NCBI RefSeq assembly: GCF_026107455.2
Contig: NZ_JAPCHY010000010.1
Location: 62,001 to 126,000 of the forward strand
DNA from: Xanthomonas chitinilytica
GTDB taxonomy: Bacteria > Pseudomonadota > Gammaproteobacteria > Xanthomonadales > Xanthomonadaceae
Direction: 5' to 3'
Length of the DNA stretch: 64,000 nt
Position numbers and translations under genes: made by a program. Positions 8,376-16,989 of this stretch are shown here, piece by piece. The notes beneath the pieces were generated by a model, which saw only the letters and a list, made by a program, of their open reading frames with translations, did no database searches and was not told the origin of the DNA. Position 1 is the first letter of the stretch. Every line of letters begins with the position of its first letter.

Positions 8376-9337
8376 GCATCCTCGTCACCGGCGCCGCTGG
8401 TTTCATCGGCGCCTACACCTGCCAGGCCCTGGCCGCACGCGGCGAATCCGTGGTCGGGCTGGACAGCTACAACGACTACTACGACCCGCAGCTCAAGCGC
8501 GACCGCGTCGCCGCACTGTGCCCGGACACGGACATCCGCATGCTCGACCTGGGCGACCGCGACGGCCTGGCCGCGCTGTTCGACCAGGTCCGGCCGGAGC
8601 GGGTGATCCACCTCGCCGCGCAGGCCGGGGTGCGCTACTCGCTGCAGAACCCGCACGCCTACGTCGACAGCAACCTGGCCGGTTTCGTCAACGTGCTGGA
8701 GCTGTGCCGCCACCGCGGCGTGCGGCACCTGGTGTATGCCTCCAGCAGTTCGGTCTACGGCGATTCGGCCACGCCGCCGTTCTCCGAGGACCAGCGCGTG
8801 GACCAGCCGCGTTCGCTGTACGCGGCGACCAAGGCCGCCAACGAGCTGATGGCCCATGCCTACGCCCAGCTGTACGGCCTGCGCGCCACCGGGCTGCGCT
8901 TCTTCACCGTATACGGCCCGTGGGGCCGGCCGGACATGGCGCCGCTGCTGTTCTCGCGCGCGGTGCTGGCCGGACGCCCGATCGAGGTGTTCAACGAAGG
9001 CCGCATGCAGCGCGACTTCACCCATGTCTCCGACATCGTCGCCGGCGTCCTCGGCGCGTTCGCGCATCCCTCGGACGAGGCGGTGCCGCACCGGGTCTTC
9101 AACCTGGGCAACCACACCCCGGTGGAACTGGAGCGCTTCATCGGCGTGATCGAGGCCGCCGCCGGGCGGCCCGCGCACAAGGTCTACAAGCCGATGCAGC
9201 CGGGCGACATGGTCCGCACCATGGCCGATACCTCGCGCGCGAAGGCCGCCTTCGGCTACGAGCCGGCGACGCCGATCGAGAGCGGCCTGCCGCCGGTGGT
9301 GCAATGGTGCCGCGACTATTTCGGGGAACGCGCCTGA
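8372..9337 (+). CDS. NAD-dependent epimerase, UDP-glucuronate 4-epimerase-like
   Basis: A 321-residue extended SDR. The Rossmann motif GAAGFIG is at the N-terminus, followed by the sugar-nucleotide epimerase signature GLDSYNDYYDPQLK, typical of UDP-glucuronate epimerases (LspL/CapI type). The catalytic Ser region is YASSSSVYGDS and YxxxK is YAATKAANEL; TRMADTSRAKAAFGYEP-like text (TMADTSRAKAAFGYEP) near the end is also typical. It is followed by a glycosyltransferase and a lipid-A N-domain protein, pointing to synthesis of a uronic-acid-type sugar for envelope glycolipid. Confidence 0.85.
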   Translation: MSILVTGAAGFIGAYTCQALAARGESVVGLDSYNDYYDPQLKRDRVAALCPDTDIRMLDLGDRDGLAALFDQVRPERVIHLAAQAGVRYSLQNPHAYVDSNLAGFVNVLELCRHRGVRHLVYASSSSVYGDSATPPFSEDQRVDQPRSLYAATKAANELMAHAYAQLYGLRATGLRFFTVYGPWGRPDMAPLLFSRAVLAGRPIEVFNEGRMQRDFTHVSDIVAGVLGAFAHPSDEAVPHRVFNLGNHTPVELERFIGVIEAAAGRPAHKVYKPMQPGDMVRTMADTSRAKAAFGYEPATPIESGLPPVVQWCRDYFGERA

Positions 9338-9409
9338 CTTCATCCTCGGCTAACTTGCGCCAGGGAAAATGCGCGATCTTTGCTTTTCAAGGCACGGCCG
9401 GATCCTGCG

Positions 9410-10132
9410 ATGAACCAACCCGAGCTCTCGGTGGTCATTCCCGTCTTCAACGAGCGCGACAACGTCGCGCCGCTGGTAGCTGAAATAACCGCGGCCCTGC
9501 GCGGCCGCACCGCGTTCGAGATCGTCTGCGTCGACGACGATTCCAGCGACGGCACCCTGGCGGTGCTGCAGGGCCTGAAGGCCTCCACCCCGGAACTGCG
9601 GGTGCTGCACCATGCCAACCGCAGCGGCCAGAGCACCGCGATCCGCAACGGGGTCAAGGCCGCGAACGCGCCCTGGATCGCCACCCTCGACGGCGACGGC
9701 CAGAACGACCCGGCCGACATCCCCAGGCTGCTGGCCGCGCGCGCCGCCGCCGCGCCGCAGGTCAAGCTGTTCGCCGGCTGGCGCGTCGACCGTCGCGACT
9801 CGGGGTCCAGGCGCTGGGCATCGAAGTGGGCCAACGCCATCCGCAGGCGGCTGCTGCGCGACGACACCCCGGATACCGGCTGCGGCATCAAGCTGTTCGA
9901 GCGCGCCGCGTTCCTCGACCTGCCGTACTTCGACCACATGCACCGCTACCTGCCGGCGCTGGTGCAGCGCGCTGGCTGGCAGACGCTCAGCGTGCCGGTC
10001 AACCACCGCCACCGCGGCAGCGGCGTGTCCAAGTACACCAACCTGGGGCGCGCGCTGGTCGGCGTGCGCGACCTGCGCGGGGTGGCCTGGCTGATCGCGC
10101 GCAGCAAGCGCACCGCGGTGGAGGAGTGTTGA
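9410..10132 (+). CDS. GT2 family glycosyltransferase (polyprenyl-phosphate type)
   Basis: A 240-residue GT-A glycosyltransferase of the dolichyl-phosphate-mannose-synthase-like branch. Visible motifs are LSVVIPVFNERDNV, VCVDDDSSDGT, the metal-binding DGDGQNDPAD, and NHRHRGSGVSKYT near the C-terminus, which is typical of enzymes loading a sugar on undecaprenyl phosphate. No C-terminal membrane helices are present. Three bases separate its stop from the next ATG, so it is in an operon with the lipid-A N-domain protein. Confidence 0.85.
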   Translation: MNQPELSVVIPVFNERDNVAPLVAEITAALRGRTAFEIVCVDDDSSDGTLAVLQGLKASTPELRVLHHANRSGQSTAIRNGVKAANAPWIATLDGDGQNDPADIPRLLAARAAAAPQVKLFAGWRVDRRDSGSRRWASKWANAIRRRLLRDDTPDTGCGIKLFERAAFLDLPYFDHMHRYLPALVQRAGWQTLSVPVNHRHRGSGVSKYTNLGRALVGVRDLRGVAWLIARSKRTAVEEC

Positions 10133-10134
10133 GC

Positions 10135-10476
10135 ATGGAGCTGGCCCTGCTCGACCGGCCCATCGAGTGGCTGTTCTGGACCGGCCTGCACGTCACCGGC
10201 TGGAAGCTGATCGGCTACACCGGCGCGCTGATGTTCGGCGGCCGCTGGCTGGTGCAGTTCGTCGCCTCGCGCCGCGCCGGCCGGCCGGTGATCCCGCGGC
10301 TGTTCTGGTACATGAGCGTGCTCGGCAGCCTGATGACGCTCAGCTACTTCCTGTTCTCGGCCAAGCAGGATTCGGTGGGCGTGCTGCAGAACCTGTTCCC
10401 CGCCTTCACCGCGCTCTACAGCCTGCGCCTGGACATCAAGCACCGCGGCTGGAAGCGCGACCGGGGTACGCATTGA
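10135..10476 (+). CDS. Lipid-A-disaccharide synthase N-terminal-domain membrane protein
   Basis: A 113-residue protein with about three membrane helices. It contains the LAB_N-type signature MFGGRWLVQFVASRRAGRP, then WYMSVLGSLMTLSYF and a final LQNLFPAFTALYSLRLDIKH. In the family this small domain is found beside GT2 enzymes and ArnT-like sugar transferases that modify lipid A. It is the last gene of the epimerase-GT2-LAB_N set. The sugar transferase that would use the lipid-linked product is not in the window. Confidence 0.85.
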   Translation: MELALLDRPIEWLFWTGLHVTGWKLIGYTGALMFGGRWLVQFVASRRAGRPVIPRLFWYMSVLGSLMTLSYFLFSAKQDSVGVLQNLFPAFTALYSLRLDIKHRGWKRDRGTH

Positions 10477-10554
10477 CGGCCGGCCCGCAGGCGATACTTC
10501 CCGCGACCGGTACGGGGCCGCGCAAGCCGGCGATGGCTGCAAGCAGTGGCGACG

Positions 10555-11007
10555 ATGGAGGCGGAGACGACAGTGGCTGACGTGGATTTCGAAAAGTGGC
10601 CGTGGGTCGAGGAAATGAAGGACGTCGACTGGCGCGCCCTCACGCAGGGGCCGCACCTGGTCTACCTGCTGGCGCACGCCAGGCGCGAGGCGTTCTACAT
10701 CGACGTGGCGACCAATGCCGGTGGGATCGAGGCGGCCTGGTCGCGCATCGTGCAACAGCAGCAGTCAAGCCTGCCCGAGTCGCAATGGAGGCCGCCCTAC
10801 CTGGTCTGGTTCGAGCGGGCGGACGATGAGGCCAGCGCACAGGCCCGGGCCGCGCACATCCGGACCTTGCCGCATGCATGGCAGCGGCGGATGGTGGACA
10901 TGATCAATCCCCTGTGGATGGACCTGCATGGCTGCTCGCTGGGGCTGCCGCTGGAATACATGCCGGTTGTCGGCGAGCGGTGCGTGGCCTCGTTCACCCA
11001 TCGGTAG
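10555..11007 (+). CDS. Diverged GIY-YIG domain protein
   Basis: A 150-residue protein whose central part follows the GIY-YIG nuclease layout of YhbQ-type proteins: HLVYLLAHARREAFYIDVAT stands where Y-V-Y-x-L...x-L-Y-I-G-V-T is usual, then LVWFERADDEASAQARAAHIR and INPLWMDL, which is NPxWxDL in active members. The second motif is YID, not YIG, and no RxxxH follows, so nuclease activity is doubtful. The first in-frame GTG (10546) is an alternative start. Family assignment is by pattern only. Confidence 0.6.
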   Translation: MEAETTVADVDFEKWPWVEEMKDVDWRALTQGPHLVYLLAHARREAFYIDVATNAGGIEAAWSRIVQQQQSSLPESQWRPPYLVWFERADDEASAQARAAHIRTLPHAWQRRMVDMINPLWMDLHGCSLGLPLEYMPVVGERCVASFTHR

Positions 11008-11127
11008 CAGGCGGCCGCGATCACTGCGGCCGCAGGACGGCGCCTGCGCCCGCGCAGGACTTTCGATCCATGCCGGGACCGGCCATGGGTGCCATGATGG
11101 GGCCTGCCTTCCCGGGAACCTGTGCTC

Positions 11128-12918
11128 GTGAAATCACCGCTCGTCGTCGCCCTGCTGCTCGTCCTGTCCCTGCCCGCCGCCGTCCAGGCCGCATCTCCCG
11201 CCGCCGCTGCCGCACCGGCCAGCCTGGCCGCCGAGAGCGCTGCCGATGCGCAGTTCCGCGCGATCTACGAGAAGGAATGGACGTGGCGCCAGAGCGGTGG
11301 CGGCGAAGCCAGCGAGGACGGCGACGCTCCCGCCAATGCCACCCGCCTGCCCGACGTCGGCGCCGCCGCCCAGGCCGAGCGGCTGAAGGTGTGGGAGGAC
11401 GTGCTGGCGCAGCTGGACCGGCTCGACAGCAAGGCGCTGTCGGCCGAGAACCGCGTCAACTACGCCATCTACCGCTACCAGGTGGAGAACCTGGCCGACG
11501 CGGTGCGGCTGCGTGCCTACGAGATGCCGTTCAATTCCGATTCCTCGTTCTGGTCGAACCTGTCGTTCATGGCCCGGCGCGAGATGAAGACGGCGCAGGA
11601 CTACCGCAACTACATCGCGCGGCTGGACGACGTGCCGCGCTACTTCGACCAGCAGATGGACAACATGCGCGCCGGCTTGGCGCGCGGCTTCAGCGTGCCG
11701 CGCGAGGTGCTGGAAGGGCGCGACGGCTCGATCTCGGCGGTGGCCGAACTGCAGGACCCGGCCGAATCGCCGTTGTACGCGCCGTTCAAGCGGCTGCCGG
11801 CCAGCATTCCCGCCGCCGAGCAGAAGCAACTGCAGGACCAGGCCCGGCGGGCGATCGGCGGCAGCGTGGTGCCGGCGTTCGGCAAGCTGCTGACTTTCTT
11901 CCGCGAGGAATACGTGCCGCAGGCGCGCACCACGCTGGCCGCCGAGGCGATGCCCGGCGGCGAAGCGTTCTACCGCCAGCAGATCCGCGAATACACCACG
12001 CTGGACCTGACGCCCGAGCAGATCCACCGCATCGGCCTGGAGGAAGTGGCGCGCATCCAGCAGGAGATGGACGCGATCATCGACCGGGTCGGGTTCCAGG
12101 GCCGCAGCCCGCAGACCCGCTTCGCCGACTTCCTGCAGTTCCTGCGCACCGATCCGCAGTTCTACGCCAGGACCCCGGAGGAACTGCTGCACCGCGCGGC
12201 CTGGATCTCCAAGCGGGTGGACGCGGTGATCGGCCGGTACATGACCCTGCCGCGCGCGCGCTTCACCATCGTCCCGGTGCCGCCGGACATCGCCCCGTTC
12301 TGGACCGCCGGCCGCGGCGGCATGGGCACCTACTGGGTCAACACCTACAACCTGCCGGCGCGGCCGCTGTACAACCTGCCGGCGCTGACCCTGCACGAGT
12401 CCGACCCCGGCCACGCGCTGCAGGGCGCGCTGGCGGCCGAGCAGGGCGAGCAGCCGGAGTTCCGCCGCAACAACTACATCTCCGCCTACGGCGAGGGCTG
12501 GGGCCTGTACACCGAGAAGCTGGGCGTGGAGATGGGCATCTACGAGACCCCGTACGAGGACTTCGGCCGCCTGACCTACGAGATGTGGCGCGCCTGCCGG
12601 CTGGTGATCGACACCGGCGTCCACCACAAGGGCTGGACCCGCGAGCAGGCGCTGGCCTACCTGCGCGACCGTACCGCGCTGAGCGAGCACGAGGTCACCA
12701 CCGAGGTCGACCGCTACATCTCCTGGCCGGCGCAGGCGCTGAGCTACAAGCTCGGCGAAATCGCCATCGTGCGCCTGCGCGCGCAGGCGGAGAAGGAGCT
12801 GGGCGAGAAGTTCGACCTCAAGGCGTTCCACGACGTCGTGCTCCGGCAGGGCTCGGTGCCGCTGCCGGTGCTGGAGGAACAGATCCAGGCCTTCATCGCC
12901 GAGCGCAAGCAGGGCTAA
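11128..12918 (+). CDS. DUF885 family metalloprotein, exported
   Basis: A 596-residue protein with a clear signal peptide (VVALLLVLSLPAAVQAA). The DUF885 fold is an M2/M3-like gluzincin peptidase relative. The zinc-type motif is HESDPGH at residues 423-429, followed 30 residues later by YGEGWGLYTEK with the third ligand Glu. Length and the closing WPAQALSYKLGEIAI are typical. Substrate is unknown; a periplasmic peptidase is the usual guess. Start is GTG at 11128, or GTG at 11122 for two extra residues. Single-gene unit. Confidence 0.85.
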   Translation: MKSPLVVALLLVLSLPAAVQAASPAAAAAPASLAAESAADAQFRAIYEKEWTWRQSGGGEASEDGDAPANATRLPDVGAAAQAERLKVWEDVLAQLDRLDSKALSAENRVNYAIYRYQVENLADAVRLRAYEMPFNSDSSFWSNLSFMARREMKTAQDYRNYIARLDDVPRYFDQQMDNMRAGLARGFSVPREVLEGRDGSISAVAELQDPAESPLYAPFKRLPASIPAAEQKQLQDQARRAIGGSVVPAFGKLLTFFREEYVPQARTTLAAEAMPGGEAFYRQQIREYTTLDLTPEQIHRIGLEEVARIQQEMDAIIDRVGFQGRSPQTRFADFLQFLRTDPQFYARTPEELLHRAAWISKRVDAVIGRYMTLPRARFTIVPVPPDIAPFWTAGRGGMGTYWVNTYNLPARPLYNLPALTLHESDPGHALQGALAAEQGEQPEFRRNNYISAYGEGWGLYTEKLGVEMGIYETPYEDFGRLTYEMWRACRLVIDTGVHHKGWTREQALAYLRDRTALSEHEVTTEVDRYISWPAQALSYKLGEIAIVRLRAQAEKELGEKFDLKAFHDVVLRQGSVPLPVLEEQIQAFIAERKQG

Positions 12919-13110
12919 GGCGCCACGAAGCCCCCCGTGGCAGCGCGGGCTGATCCGCGCGGCACGGCCCGGTCGCCCGGCCTGGCCGGGTGCGGCGGAA
13001 CTGCGTTGCCCCGCACGGGCGGGAGCAACGGGCGCAAGGGCGCGGAAGGAACATGCGCGCAACGCGGTGGGGTGTCTCGCCAAGTAACCTCGCCCCCACG
13101 CCGGCGGGCG

Positions 13111-13242
13111 GCAGCTCCGGAAATACAGCGGCCGCTGGCCACGGTGGCGATCGGCGGCATCGTGTCGTCCACGTTGCCGGTGCTGTACCGCTGGGCGTAC
13201 CGGCACGACAATGCCGGCGACGGGGCCGGACAGGAAGATTGA
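13111..13242 (+). pseudogene. Remnant of a CzcA-type heavy-metal RND efflux pump (C-terminal end)
   Basis: The frame ending at TGA 13242 reads EIQRPLATVAIGGIVSSTL and then PVLYRWAYR. This is the conserved end of CzcA/CusA pumps (QRPLATVVIGG...STLLTLLVLPVLYR), with about six residues missing between STL and PVLYR. No start, no body and no upstream czcB/czcC are present. The fragment lies five bases before the CDF transporter, which is where czcA commonly ends, so it marks a deleted metal-resistance operon. Confidence 0.75.
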
Positions 13243-13246
13243 GGCG

Positions 13247-13882
13247 ATGAGCGGGTGCTGCGGCTGCGGCAAGACCCTGGACGTGGCGGCGTTGCAGGCG
13301 CGGCAGCGGCGGGCGCTGTGGCAGGTGCTGGCGATCAACGCCGGCACGTTCGCGATGATGGTGCTGGCGGCCTGGCACAGCGGCGCGGTGTCGCTGCTGT
13401 CCGGCAGCCTGGACAACCTGGGCGACGCATTGACCTATGCGCTGAGCCTGGCGGTGGTCGGCGCCAGCCTGGCCGCCAAGGCGCGGGTGGCGCTGTTCAA
13501 GGCCGGCCTGATCCTCGCCGCCGCGCTGGCGGTGGCGACGGGCATCGGCTGGAAGCTGGCGCACCCGCAGGTGCCGCTGTTCGAGAGCATGGGGTTGGCG
13601 GCGATGCTGAACTTCGCCGCCAACCTGTTGTGCCTGCGCCTGCTGTGGCCGCATCGCCAGGGCGACATCAACCTGGCCTCGGCCTGGGCCTGCTCGCTGA
13701 ACGATGTCTACGAAGGGCTGGCGGTCATCGCCGCCAGCGCCGCGGTATGGGCGTTCGGCGCCGGCTGGCCCGACCTGCTGGTCGCCGTCGCGCTGCTGCT
13801 GCTGTTCCTGCGCTCGGCCTGGAATGTCGCGCGCGCGGCGTGGCGCGAGCTGCATCCGCCGGGCGATGCCTGCGCCGGCTAG
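13247..13882 (+). CDS. CDF family cation transporter (short form)
   Basis: A 211-residue membrane protein with about six helices and no C-terminal cytoplasmic domain. The N-terminus SGCCGCGKTLDVAALQARQRR is rich in Cys, suggesting metal binding. Metal-site residues appear in SLDNLGDALTYALS and CSLNDVYEGLAVI, the positions of the paired acidic sites of cation diffusion facilitators. It is likely to export zinc, cadmium or cobalt. It follows a czcA remnant, so it probably once belonged to a heavy-metal resistance operon. Confidence 0.82.
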   Translation: MSGCCGCGKTLDVAALQARQRRALWQVLAINAGTFAMMVLAAWHSGAVSLLSGSLDNLGDALTYALSLAVVGASLAAKARVALFKAGLILAAALAVATGIGWKLAHPQVPLFESMGLAAMLNFAANLLCLRLLWPHRQGDINLASAWACSLNDVYEGLAVIAASAAVWAFGAGWPDLLVAVALLLLFLRSAWNVARAAWRELHPPGDACAG

Positions 13883-13949
13883 CCGCGCATGACATGATGC
13901 CGGCCGTCCGCCGCTTCCAGGGTCGGATGGCATGTCCAGGGAGACGGCC

Positions 13950-14642
13950 ATGAAGGCGCGCCATGCTGTCATTGCTGCCGGGCTGCTGTTGGCGCCCAGC
14001 GGCAACGTCGCTGCCGAGGACGGCGACATCTACATCGAATTCCTGTGGTCGAAGCCGCCGGCCGGCGCCATCGCCCGGCAGCAGACTCGGCAGTTCGTCA
14101 CGGAAGGCAACCACGACCACCAGGTCTGCGTCGCCGCCAATGCCGAACCCACCGAGGTGGGCGGGCTGCGGCTGGAGTTCCTCGACGCGCAGGGCGCCCG
14201 CGTTTCGCTGGAGCGACATCCGCACTACCGCGGCGCCAAGCACTGCTACCCCGCCAACCTCGGCAAGGGCGGGGTGCCGGGAGACTGGACGGTGCGTGCC
14301 GTGCTCGGGGACGGCCGCGAGCAATCGGCGCAGATCCGGGTGGACCCGCGCATCGAGGACTCCCCGCAATATCTGGAGCGCGGCGTGCCATACGTGGCCG
14401 GGCGGCCCAACTACGATGCCTCGATCCCGCCCGAAGCATGGGTCGGACGGCTGGTCTGGGCGATGGATGTCGATCCGCAGGGCAAGGTCACCCACGTGGA
14501 GGTGGAAGTGGCCGAAGGGGTGGGCGAGCGCCTGCGCGACCGGGCGATCGCGGCCGGCTACCTGACCCTGTTCCCGCCCGATCCCGGCCGGGTCGCCGAG
14601 CCGCTGCGCTGGCGCCGGACGTTGTCGTTCGCCCCCGAGTGA
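13950..14642 (+). CDS. Exported protein with TonB-C-like tail, unknown function
   Basis: A 230-residue protein with a signal peptide (ARHAVIAAGLLLAPSGNVAA). I do not recognise the central part (two Cys at VCVAANAEP and KHCYPANLG may form a disulfide). The last 60 residues, RLVWAMDVDPQGKVTHVEVE...DRAIAAGYLTLFPP, resemble the beta-alpha-beta of TonB C-terminal domains, but there is no membrane anchor or proline-rich linker. AGGGAGA precedes the ATG. Likely periplasmic. Confidence 0.6.
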   Translation: MKARHAVIAAGLLLAPSGNVAAEDGDIYIEFLWSKPPAGAIARQQTRQFVTEGNHDHQVCVAANAEPTEVGGLRLEFLDAQGARVSLERHPHYRGAKHCYPANLGKGGVPGDWTVRAVLGDGREQSAQIRVDPRIEDSPQYLERGVPYVAGRPNYDASIPPEAWVGRLVWAMDVDPQGKVTHVEVEVAEGVGERLRDRAIAAGYLTLFPPDPGRVAEPLRWRRTLSFAPE

Positions 14643-14672
14643 CGAGGCCCCGGCCGTGGGCGGGCCGTGGAT

Positions 14673-14701
14673 TTGCACTGGCGGCGGGCTCCCGGCATAA
14701 T
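14673..14701 (+). promoter_or_regulatory. Sigma-70 promoter of rpmB-rpmG
   Basis: TTGCAC (14673-14678) and CATAAT (14696-14701) are separated by exactly 17 bases. Transcription would begin near 14708, giving a leader of about 155 bases before rpmB. Confidence 0.65.
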
Positions 14702-14864
14702 TGTCGGCTCGCTGTGTCCGGAAACCTCCGGGCCGGCGGCCGGGAACGCGTCATCCGGCCGCCCTCGACGGCGTAACCCATTGATTCCCATGACGCGTGG
14801 CGGGCAACCGCCGGGGCCGCCGTCTTCCTGGCCAAGGAAGTCACAACATCTATCGAGGTGCGCA

Positions 14865-15101
14865 ATGTCCCGCGTATGCCAAGTTTCCGGCAAGCGAGTG
14901 CAGACGGGTAACAACGTCTCGCACGCCAACAACAAGACCCGTCGTCGTTTCCTGCCCAACCTGCACGAGCGCCGCTTCTGGGTGGCCAGCGAGAACCGCT
15001 GGGTCAAGCTTCGTGTTTCCGCGCACGCGCTGCGCACCATCGACAAGAACGGCATCGACGCCGTTCTGGCTGAGCTGCGTGCGCGCGGCGAAAAGGTCTG
15101 A
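14865..15101 (+). CDS. rpmB: 50S ribosomal protein L28
   Basis: A 78-residue ribosomal protein beginning [20 protein letters not shown] and continuing with [16 protein letters not shown], the L28 signature. The start fits the family exactly. It is the first gene of the conserved rpmB-rpmG pair; 13 bases containing AGGAG separate them. A promoter with a 17-base spacer lies about 165 bases upstream. Confidence 0.97.
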   Translation: MSRVCQVSGKRVQTGNNVSHANNKTRRRFLPNLHERRFWVASENRWVKLRVSAHALRTIDKNGIDAVLAELRARGEKV

Positions 15102-15114
15102 GGAGTAAAGCATC

Positions 15115-15279
15115 ATGGCAGGCAAGCGCGACAAGATCCGTCTGATTTCCTCGGCCAACACCGGCCATTTCTACACGACGGACAAGAACAAGAAGAACAC
15201 CCCCGGGAAGATGGAGATCAAGAAGTACGATCCCGTCGTCCGCAAGCACGTGATCTACAAGGAAGGCAAGATCAAGTGA
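15115..15279 (+). CDS. rpmG: 50S ribosomal protein L33
   Basis: A 54-residue protein beginning [20 protein letters not shown] and ending [11 protein letters not shown], the standard proteobacterial L33 without the zinc-binding cysteine pairs (the C-minus form, usually zinc-independent). A strong AGGAG lies 9 bases before the ATG. Directly follows rpmB. Confidence 0.97.
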   Translation: MAGKRDKIRLISSANTGHFYTTDKNKKNTPGKMEIKKYDPVVRKHVIYKEGKIK

Positions 15280-15289
15280 CGTAGCGGCG

Positions 15290-15310
15290 CGTTCGCTTCG
15301 CGAACGTCTT
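15290..15310 (+). terminator. Stem-loop after rpmG
   Basis: A 7-bp stem (CGTTCGC with GCGAACG) with a 3-base loop is followed by TCTTT. It may terminate the rpmBG message, with the stronger terminator 50 bases on acting as backup. Confidence 0.55.
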
Positions 15311-15357
15311 TGCCGGCAGGTCATCCCCGCGCAGGCGGGGGATCCTGCGCCTCCAAC

Positions 15358-15389
15358 GAAGCCCGCCGCAAGGCGGGCTTCGTGTTTTT
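15358..15389 (+). terminator. Rho-independent terminator
   Basis: A perfect 10-bp stem GAAGCCCGCC / GGCGGGCTTC closed by a GCAA tetraloop is followed by GTGTTTTT. It ends the rpmB-rpmG unit and insulates the cardiolipin synthase gene. Confidence 0.9.
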
Positions 15390-15480
15390 CACTCCCGCCA
15401 AGGGCGGCGATCTTCCCCCGGCCGCTTGCGTTCCCCCGCCACTCCAGCAGAATCGGTCATCCTCCCTTCCGAGCGATGCG

Positions 15481-16902
15481 ATGCTGTCCGAGGGGTTCCA
15501 GGCTTCCTGGCTGTTGCTGGCGCTGGACTGGCTGATCCGGCTGGCCGCCCTGTGCTGGATACCGGTGCGCACCAGCCCCGGCGCCGCGCGCAGCTGGCTG
15601 CTACTGGTGGGGTTCGTGCCGTTGCTGGGGCTGCCGCTGTACCTGCTGCTCGGCCATCCGTGGCTGTCGCACCAGCGCGTGCAGCGCCAGGCGCAGGTAT
15701 CCCGCCGCATCCGCGAGCAGCAGGCGCTGCAGCACGCGCAGCGCTGGGCGCCGCGGACCGACACCGCCGTGGCCGAGATGGCGCCGCTGGTGGAGCGCCT
15801 GGGCGACTTCATGCCCACCCACGGCAACGCGGTGGAACTGCTGGACGACTACGACGGCGCGCTGCAGGCGCTGCTGGCCGATATCGAGCAGGCGCGCGAA
15901 CGCGTGCACCTGCTGTACTACCTGATGTTCGACGACGCCGTCGGCGAAGCGGTGACCGCGGCGCTGGAACGGGCAGCGGCGCGCGGCGTGCGCTGCCGGC
16001 TGCTGCTCGACGCGGTGGGCGCCAAGCGCGGCCTGCGCCGCTACCGGGCCCGCCTGCTCGCCGCGGGCGTGGAGGTGCAGGCGATGCTGCCCGGCGGCCT
16101 GCGCTGGCGCCGCAGCGGACGCATGGACCTGCGCAACCACCGCAAGATCGCGATGATCGACAACCGCATCGGCTACGTCGGTTCGCAGAACCTGGCTGCG
16201 GCCGGATTCATCCGCGGCTTCCCCAACCGCGAGCTGGTCGCGCGGGTACAGGGACCAGTGGTCGCGCACCTGGAAGCGGTGTTCGCCGGCGACTGGTTCA
16301 TCGAGACCGGGCAGGCGCTGGAAGTGCTGGCGGCGGTGCCGGCCCGCGCCGCCGACGTCGCCACCCAGCTGCTGCCCAGCGGTCCCGCCTATCCGTTCAG
16401 CAACGCGCGCGACTCGGTCGATGCGCTGGTGCACCTGGCGCGCCGGCGGATCGTGCTGGTGACGCCGTACTTCGTGCCCGACGAGGCCACGCTCGCCGCC
16501 CTGCGCATCGCCGCGCTGTCGGGCGTGGAAGTGCAGCTGATCCTGTCGGCCAGCAACAACCAGCCGCTCACCGCGTGGGCGCAGCAGGCCTACTACGACG
16601 AACTGCTGCGCTGCGGCGTGCGCATCGCGCTGTACCGGCCGCACTTCCTGCATGCCAAGCACCTGAGCGTGGACGAGGACATCGCCCTGGTCGGTTCGAT
16701 CAACCTGGACATCCGTTCCTTCGCGCTCAACGCCGAGATCGGCCTGCTGTGCTACGACGCGGCGCTGGTGCAGCGCCTGCGCGGCATCGAAGCGGACTAC
16801 CTGGCGCAGTCGCAGCAGCTGACGCTGGCGCAATGGCGGCAGCGCCCGACCTGGCGCCGCAGCCGCGAAGGCATCGCCCGGCTGGCCGACGCGCTGATGT
16901 GA
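15481..16902 (+). CDS. cls: Cardiolipin synthase (phospholipase D family)
   Basis: A 473-residue inner-membrane enzyme that condenses phosphatidylglycerol to cardiolipin. Two N-terminal membrane helices (WLLLALDWLIRLAALCWI, LLLVGFVPLLGLPLYLLLG) are followed by two HKD catalytic motifs: NHRKIAMIDNRIGYVGSQN and LHAKHLSVDEDIALVGSINLD. Length and order match ClsA-type enzymes. The ATG at 15481 begins directly before the first helix. Single-gene unit after a strong terminator. Confidence 0.92.
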   Translation: MLSEGFQASWLLLALDWLIRLAALCWIPVRTSPGAARSWLLLVGFVPLLGLPLYLLLGHPWLSHQRVQRQAQVSRRIREQQALQHAQRWAPRTDTAVAEMAPLVERLGDFMPTHGNAVELLDDYDGALQALLADIEQARERVHLLYYLMFDDAVGEAVTAALERAAARGVRCRLLLDAVGAKRGLRRYRARLLAAGVEVQAMLPGGLRWRRSGRMDLRNHRKIAMIDNRIGYVGSQNLAAAGFIRGFPNRELVARVQGPVVAHLEAVFAGDWFIETGQALEVLAAVPARAADVATQLLPSGPAYPFSNARDSVDALVHLARRRIVLVTPYFVPDEATLAALRIAALSGVEVQLILSASNNQPLTAWAQQAYYDELLRCGVRIALYRPHFLHAKHLSVDEDIALVGSINLDIRSFALNAEIGLLCYDAALVQRLRGIEADYLAQSQQLTLAQWRQRPTWRRSREGIARLADALM

Positions 16903-16977
16903 TTTAACGATTCCGAAACAGGAGCGTCGCGCATCACCTGATGCATGGCCGCCATCAGTCCGTCAGGTGCCATCCAC

Positions 16978-16983
16978 TACAAT
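16978..16983 (+). promoter_or_regulatory. -10 element 6 bases before the FAD-protein ATG
   Basis: TACAAT ends exactly six bases before the ATG at 16990, the spacing expected if transcription starts at the start codon. No ribosome binding site is visible, which supports a leaderless message. Confidence 0.55.
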
Positions 16984-16989
16984 CCGCGC

